DNA of 64,000 nucleotides, from contig NC_136017.1 in assembly GCF_048128805.1 (NCBI RefSeq), positions 15,708,807-15,772,806 of the forward strand, written 5' to 3'. Position numbers and translations under genes: made by a program. This document shows, piece by piece, positions 58,780-64,000 of the stretch. The notes beneath the pieces are model-generated. The model was not told the DNA's origin and did no database searches. It worked only from the letters and a program-made list of their open reading frames with translations. Numbering within the stretch: position 1 is the first letter of the stretch; every line of letters starts with the position of its first letter. Origin of the DNA: Centroberyx gerrardi. Taxonomy: Eukaryota > Chordata > Actinopteri > Beryciformes > Berycidae.

Positions 58780-58860
58780 CACACTGCGTTTTACATTGTG
58801 TGCCACCTGGTCGGATTTGGCGGGAAATCTGCTGGATTGCTTTACGGCACGTAACAGAAA
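58780..58860 (+). repeat. short dispersed repeat, partner of 33.5 kb
   Basis: Direct reading of the block whose inverse lies at 33,470-33,560. It overlaps the start of a 138-codon open frame that begins with TTG, not ATG, and has no domain. Confidence 0.6.
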
Positions 58861-60057
58861 GAGGGCGCTGCTCTTCCAGAGCAAACAGAAAGCTATTCTA
58901 AAGCTTTCAGAGCTTCTGGAAACGGCAGATGGTGGAAGGAGAGAAAGGTTGATGGAAAAATCACTTCTAATATGTTTATCCTCTTCAGTAAAGACAAAGA
59001 GAAAACCTTTCAGTGAAGAAGCAAAGATCCTCTTTGTGATAGGAAGCAACAGGGTTTATGGGAAGTGTGGTCTTAATTTGGAGAAACACCAGCAACAAAA
59101 AAACTGGAGTGAGATAGAGATTGCCAATCGTCTCCACCTTGGTCTCATTTGTTTGCGGTAATTATACCAAGGTATTCCCCCTTTAAATGACTAGCAGTGG
59201 GATATAGGAGTTGTTGGGTACCAACGGTGCATGAAGGTGCTTCCTGGGCTAGTAGACTGGTGGCAAGACTGGAATCTGTGTGTGTGTTTTTTAAAGTCCA
59301 TTCCGTTCAGTGAGTGATTTAACTTTGTTTCATGATCAATTATTTTGCCCTGCAGCTCCTGGATCATAAAACATTCAGCGCATTCAAAAACAGCATCGAT
59401 AAAATTCTCTGCAGAGACGATTAAAAACATGTTGTAGAGTTCACATTTCATCACCTTCTCATTCCCCGGGCCAGCGAGAGCGCTCTGACGCACTTGAACT
59501 TACTTCAATGTGAACGGTTGCAAAATGTAAGGATCCCAGAACGTCTAGGAATCCATTTCCACCATAGCACTTGGCTCTGGTCAGGTGACGGGTCTCATGA
59601 GGGCCACATGATGCCACAAAGGTCCCCTCACCCCTCTGATTTGCCCTGTGGATTTTACTCTCCAGCTAAGCTGCAATGCTGGAATTCCTTCTAACATTCA
59701 CTTAAAAAATTGATAATGAATTCCGACCTTAATCCTGAATTTAATCTCACTGGAGACTTTATAACTAACCTCAGCAGTACTGCATTTCAGCTCTGACGTA
59801 TGTTATTGGTGTGCCTTTAGAATGGACCAGTGTTCAATAGTGAACATTCACTAATGACACACCATGGCCAGAGGCAAGACTAGTATTGCTCCTCCTAATC
59901 TGTGATGTCAGACAAACGTACCCCATACTGTTCTTGAATTCTTCCAGGGGGATGATAGAATCCCACTTGTTTCCAATGTAGTTGCGGGAACATGAAAGAA
60001 AAGAAAGGGACAGAGATGTAAAGGCAGAAGAGTCAGAAAGAGTGAGATGGAGAGATG

Positions 60058-60067
60058 ATGAGAGAGG

Positions 60068-60120
<53 letters not shown>
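60058..60120 (+). repeat. (AG)n microsatellite
   Basis: AG-rich run with a few AAG and GGG interruptions; a (CT)n run lies at 60,208-60,228. The 219-codon minus-strand frame across the region is driven by it. Confidence 0.95.
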
Positions 60121-60124
<4 letters not shown>

Positions 60125-60299
60125 TTAATCTCACGCTTAATCTCTGTCAAGGAGATAATGAACAAGAAGAACAAACTGACCATATAGTATTTTATCCCCT
60201 CTCTCGCACTCTCTCTCTCTCTCTCTCTATGTGTGTTTGTCTTCCTAGGTGATGTGGAAGGGCAGCAGGATTCATGGGGGGGCATGCGGCAGTGAAACA

Positions 60300-60540
60300 C
60301 CATGAATAGCACAGAATAGGACAGAGAGCAATGAAACAGAACAGAGTAGACTAGATCAGACCAGACCAAAACCAACCAGAATAGAAAAGAACAGAACAAA
60401 CACGAACAGAGCAGAATAGAACGGAGTAATGGAACAAAATGTTGCATAACATAATAGAGCAGAATGTAATTTAACAGAACATAATGTAATATAATGTAAT
60501 GTAATGTAACTTCACACAGTGTAATAGAATAGAACATAAT
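60300..60540 (+). repeat. degenerate (AGAAC/AGAAT) pentamer array
   Basis: About 240 bp of imperfect pentamers (AATAG, AACAG, GACCA, AATGT), an old decayed microsatellite. Confidence 0.8.
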
Positions 60541-63465
60541 GCCACATAACAGACCAGACAAGAACACAAGAGTACAGGACAGCAGTTCAAATCAGGACAG
60601 GATTTGGTGCGATGATCGGCTTTATGGACGGGCTGAACGTTGTAAAAATAAAAACAACAGTACTTCAACAGTGTTTTTGAATTTTGATTTCAATGGGGAA
60701 AATACAATCAGCATCTCTGAAAATATGCCAGCTGACAACAATAAATAACACACAGTGATATTACTGTAATCTGAAGAACTAATCTCAAGGCAGTTTGTTA
60801 AAATCAGGATTGTGCATCATAAATTTAATTTATCATGTCATGTACTCATTTTAAGATAATAAAAATCTAATGCATACAAAATATATTAGATTTTAACCAT
60901 AATTTATATTAGATTTATCCTCCCAGAGATGTTTGTGCTGTTGTTTCATATATAAAGCATACGTCACGGCTGTATGCCCATTAGCTAGTGCCTTAGAAGT
61001 GCATTTGTTTGTTTTTGTCCTCAGATGGAAGCATGAAATATGAGCAGTAGCCGAAACAAATGAACAAACTGGCCAAACACTAATCAATTATTTAACAACT
61101 CTTTCCATTTTTGTCACGGATGTGTTTTTTTTAAATAGCTCCATTCTAATTTCAAGAAGCCTACTAGGCGACGCAGCTAATTTTGCGATGTTTCAAAAAT
61201 TTGCTTCAAATCGGCTTGACGGTCGAATGGAAATATACTGTATATATAGAGACAGAGAGAGAGACTAGAGTTAGGATTCGACTGCAGCTCCGGATCAGTT
61301 GATCGTCATGTGATCGATTGGAGGCCCATCGCTCAGACAGACCGGCTGCTGAGGAAGCTACAGTCGGTTCTACTGGAAAACAGACAGACAGGTGCAGAGA
61401 CAGACAGACAGACACACAGTAAGGCAGACAGAAGGACAGACAGGCAATCAGGCAGTGACAGAGTGTATGGGAACTGCTAAGGCTAAGAATGAAGAGGCTG
61501 ACACAGGTAGAGCTTTCATTTCCTCAAATATTTCATTACCTTGTTGATGCTTACTTTCCTTGTTTCATTCATTCTCTCTCTGTGTTGCTGCATTCTTTCT
61601 TTGGCCTTGTTCCACTGTGCCAGGACAACATTTCACCCAACTCTACTAAACCTAACTTCTCTCAAAAGTTTAGCATGTGAGTACAGAGTTGAAAGATAAA
61701 GTGAGTGGCAAACATGGCAGTCAGTGTCCAGTCTGACAGATATCAGTAAATGGAAGTGAGAGGTAACTGTTTGAAAACTGTTTGAACTTCAATACCCAGA
61801 AGTCTTGTAAGGTGACTTCAGTAAACATCACACAGCTCGCTCATGTTCACCAACCCGGCCGGTCTGTGATGCTTTATACCAAAGATACCAAAGAGACGAG
61901 AGAGGAGAAGATCTAACGTTGGTGAGTCCAGCTTTCTCTGGACGTAGTGCTCACTCACTGCTAGTTAGGAGACAGTTTAGATTTCACTCTAAAGTTTTGA
62001 TTTGTCACTTTCTGTGGGCAGAGAAGTGACCACACCAGAGACCAGAATTTCATTTATTGGGCAAATAGGGCAAATCTACAGTGACTCAATTAGCAGGGAT
62101 GGGACGCTCTTCTCTGCTGCAGCCACGCTTTGTGATTAAGCTGATAAGACATGCATTTTTACATCAAAATCTTGCCTAGCACTGCTCTAAGTGTAGCACT
62201 TCGGTGGGGTTGGATGGACAGCACGGAGATCCCTGCTAAGTGAAATACATCGGCACAACATTGTGACAATATAACCAGATGACTAAAGATTCGTAGCTGT
62301 GCAATCACTGATATTGTGATAAACAGAAAAGTGAAATTCCTGAATTCATCTTTACAAAGTAACTTGGTAGCATCAGTTCTGCTGGTGATAAAATTTGGCA
62401 AATAAGGAAGTGAAACAACTGGAAATTAGAACCTCTATTAAACCCTGAGTCAATCAATTTCAGGCTGAAAAATAGTCTTTTAGTTTGGTCTCAGGTTTAG
62501 GATTAAAATTAGAATTAGAGTACAGTCTAAGGTTAGCGTTGGGGAATGAATGTAGTCAATGAAGGCCCTCACAAGTATAGAAATACAAACATGTTGTTTG
62601 TGTTTCCCGCTCACACAAATTGTGTCAGAGGAAAGCCATTAGGCAGCAGAGTCTCTACAGGACTAACATTAGGGAAGAGAGAGAAGTAGTGCCTCATTAG
62701 TGGTAGACCAATCTTGCCAAGTTTATTGGCATGTTACGTTTTACATTTCAAAATGTCTAAAACCACTTGTGAACTGATTTGCAATGAAACTCAACCATTC
62801 AAGAGACAGATCATGCCAAGCATATCACTGGCGCCCTTTACACCCGGCATTAACATGAGTCTTGTATCCGGATTGTGTCTAGATCTGATGTAGCTGGTTT
62901 CCAATCCAATTTCTCTTTTCCTCACTTCCTTGCACAATATTTATGTCCTTGACAAAAAATTGACAGCAAACACCTGATCTCTCTTGTTCCCCATCCATCA
63001 GTATCCTGACAATCCATTTCTGGTAGCATGTTACTGTCCGAGCCGCCTGCTGCCTGTTTGTTTTGCTTGTGCTCCCTGGTTGGATCCACACGCATCTATA
63101 TATCTATAGATCTAGAGTTACATTTATAGTTACATCTATAGTTCTGCATGTGGATCGGAGGCGCATTGCATTTCCACTTTGTTGTGAATGTGGCCAAAGG
63201 CGTCCCTGAGGTGGTTTGGGTGATCTCTATGATCTATCTATCTTCTACACATGTATTTTTATGTGGTTAAGCACTATCCAATTACAATTTATAACATTTA
63301 TTGCATAATTTCTTCATTGAGTATGCATATACTGAGCAAATTTGATAGCTTTTGTAGTGTGCCACCACTAGTGAGGATCCAATGCCTTTTGAAAGGCAGT
63401 GGTAGAGTTATTTAAAGCCAGCTGAGTGTCCACCGATCAATGCAGGCAGTTAGTCTGACCTGGGG

Positions 63466-63500
<35 letters not shown>

Positions 63501-64000
63501 ACTGAGGAGTGAGCTGAGTGGCAGTCACTCTGTTACAGTTGCTGTCAAATCTTTCTTCACTGCTTACCGAGTTGGAAAAATTCTAACAAATCTATTTTGT
63601 GATGACATAGGTAAATGAACTACTTATGCATTACTCAGGTAAATTTGGAATTGATTTGATTCAGTGTGTGTGTGTGTGTGAGTGTGAATCTAGCTGACGT
63701 GACTGAAAGTGGAGTGTTTTTTCCTGGTTGTAAAAAACACCCCTGAAGCATGAATTTAACATTTTTAACAAGCTGAAATCCAAATTATTATTGCATATGA
63801 GGAGTTGTTCCTTAGAGTTTTCAAGAGGCGATCCAAAGATAATATGTGTTGTGTGTCTTGGGTGCATTGCTTTCCAAGGAGGAACTGATTAATGTTTTAT
63901 CATAGAGAGTCTGGGAAATCTACTTCTACTAACCGCTACAGTGGGGGAAGTTTGTCAAATCAAGCCCTATAGTGTTCTCCTTGCCAATTATAATCAGATT

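Larger units (their letters stand above)
47896..64000. other. putative atp11a intron 1, no further exon seen
   Basis: No frame resembles ATP11A exon 2 or any other known gene. Contents beyond the entries listed are ordinary AT-rich DNA with (TG)n at 53,003-53,028, (AC)n at 63,470-63,495 and (GT)n at 63,664-63,680. Confidence 0.55.

Noticed and set aside
58745..59161. 138-codon plus-strand frame
   Set aside because: It starts at TTG, overlaps a dispersed repeat, has no recognisable domain and no supporting splice or promoter signals.
59908..60567. 219-codon minus-strand frame
   Set aside because: Built from pentamer and CT microsatellites; composition is low-complexity and no domain is visible.

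Overview
The window looks like nuclear DNA of a teleost fish, probably a percomorph (the clade is inferred from general look only). It has GT-AG introns, many CA/GT and GA microsatellites, and typical fish transposons: hAT and piggyBac-like non-autonomous elements, an L2/CR1-like LINE, Harbinger and hAT-Buster transposase remains, and a solo LTR. There is no operon structure, and no CRISPR array or tRNA gene was recognised.

Three host genes are supported. (1) tubgcp3, gamma-tubulin complex component 3, fills 22.5-44.8 kb on the minus strand. I resolved 23 coding exons by eye; they join in frame with GT-AG borders into a complete 905-residue protein running from MATLDQKSP to RGRRSSNI. (2) An intronless TRIM-type E3 ubiquitin ligase gene (RING, B-box, coiled coil, PRY-SPRY; 462 residues) lies at 17,294-18,682 on the plus strand, tail to tail with tubgcp3. 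(3) A 13-codon first coding exon at 47,121-47,159 (+) matches the N-terminus of the P4-ATPase flippase ATP11A. ATP11A is also the divergent neighbour of TUBGCP3 in human 13q34. If the call is right, everything from 47.16 kb to the right edge is its first intron.

Layout: 1-3.3 kb, gene-poor with a dispersed repeat; 3.3-5.4 kb, a broken LINE split by a solo LTR; 5.4-7.5 kb, two diverged copies of an unknown repeat ORF; 7.5-10.1 kb, a composite repeat with internal tandem arrays; 10.5-12.8 kb, a dead hAT-Buster transposase beside a dead Harbinger transposase; 14.7-19.5 kb, the TRIM gene bracketed by inverted copies of one 0.3-kb repeat; 19.6-22.3 kb, non-autonomous DNA elements; 22.3-44.8 kb, tubgcp3; 44.8-47.2 kb, the shared upstream region with YY1, NRF1 and CRE-like motifs and Z-DNA/H-DNA-prone tracts; 47.2-64 kb, intron-like DNA with palindromes, microsatellites and a hAT element.

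The most interesting signals are these: a 185-bp pure CT tract forming the acceptor of tubgcp3 exon 9, with the only good branch-point match about 197 nt upstream; a strand-asymmetric placement of CA/TG repeats at tubgcp3 splice sites (CA after donors, TG before acceptors); a roughly 450-bp non-coding segment present in intron 1 of both divergent genes; the inverted repeats around the TRIM gene; and two long perfect palindromes.
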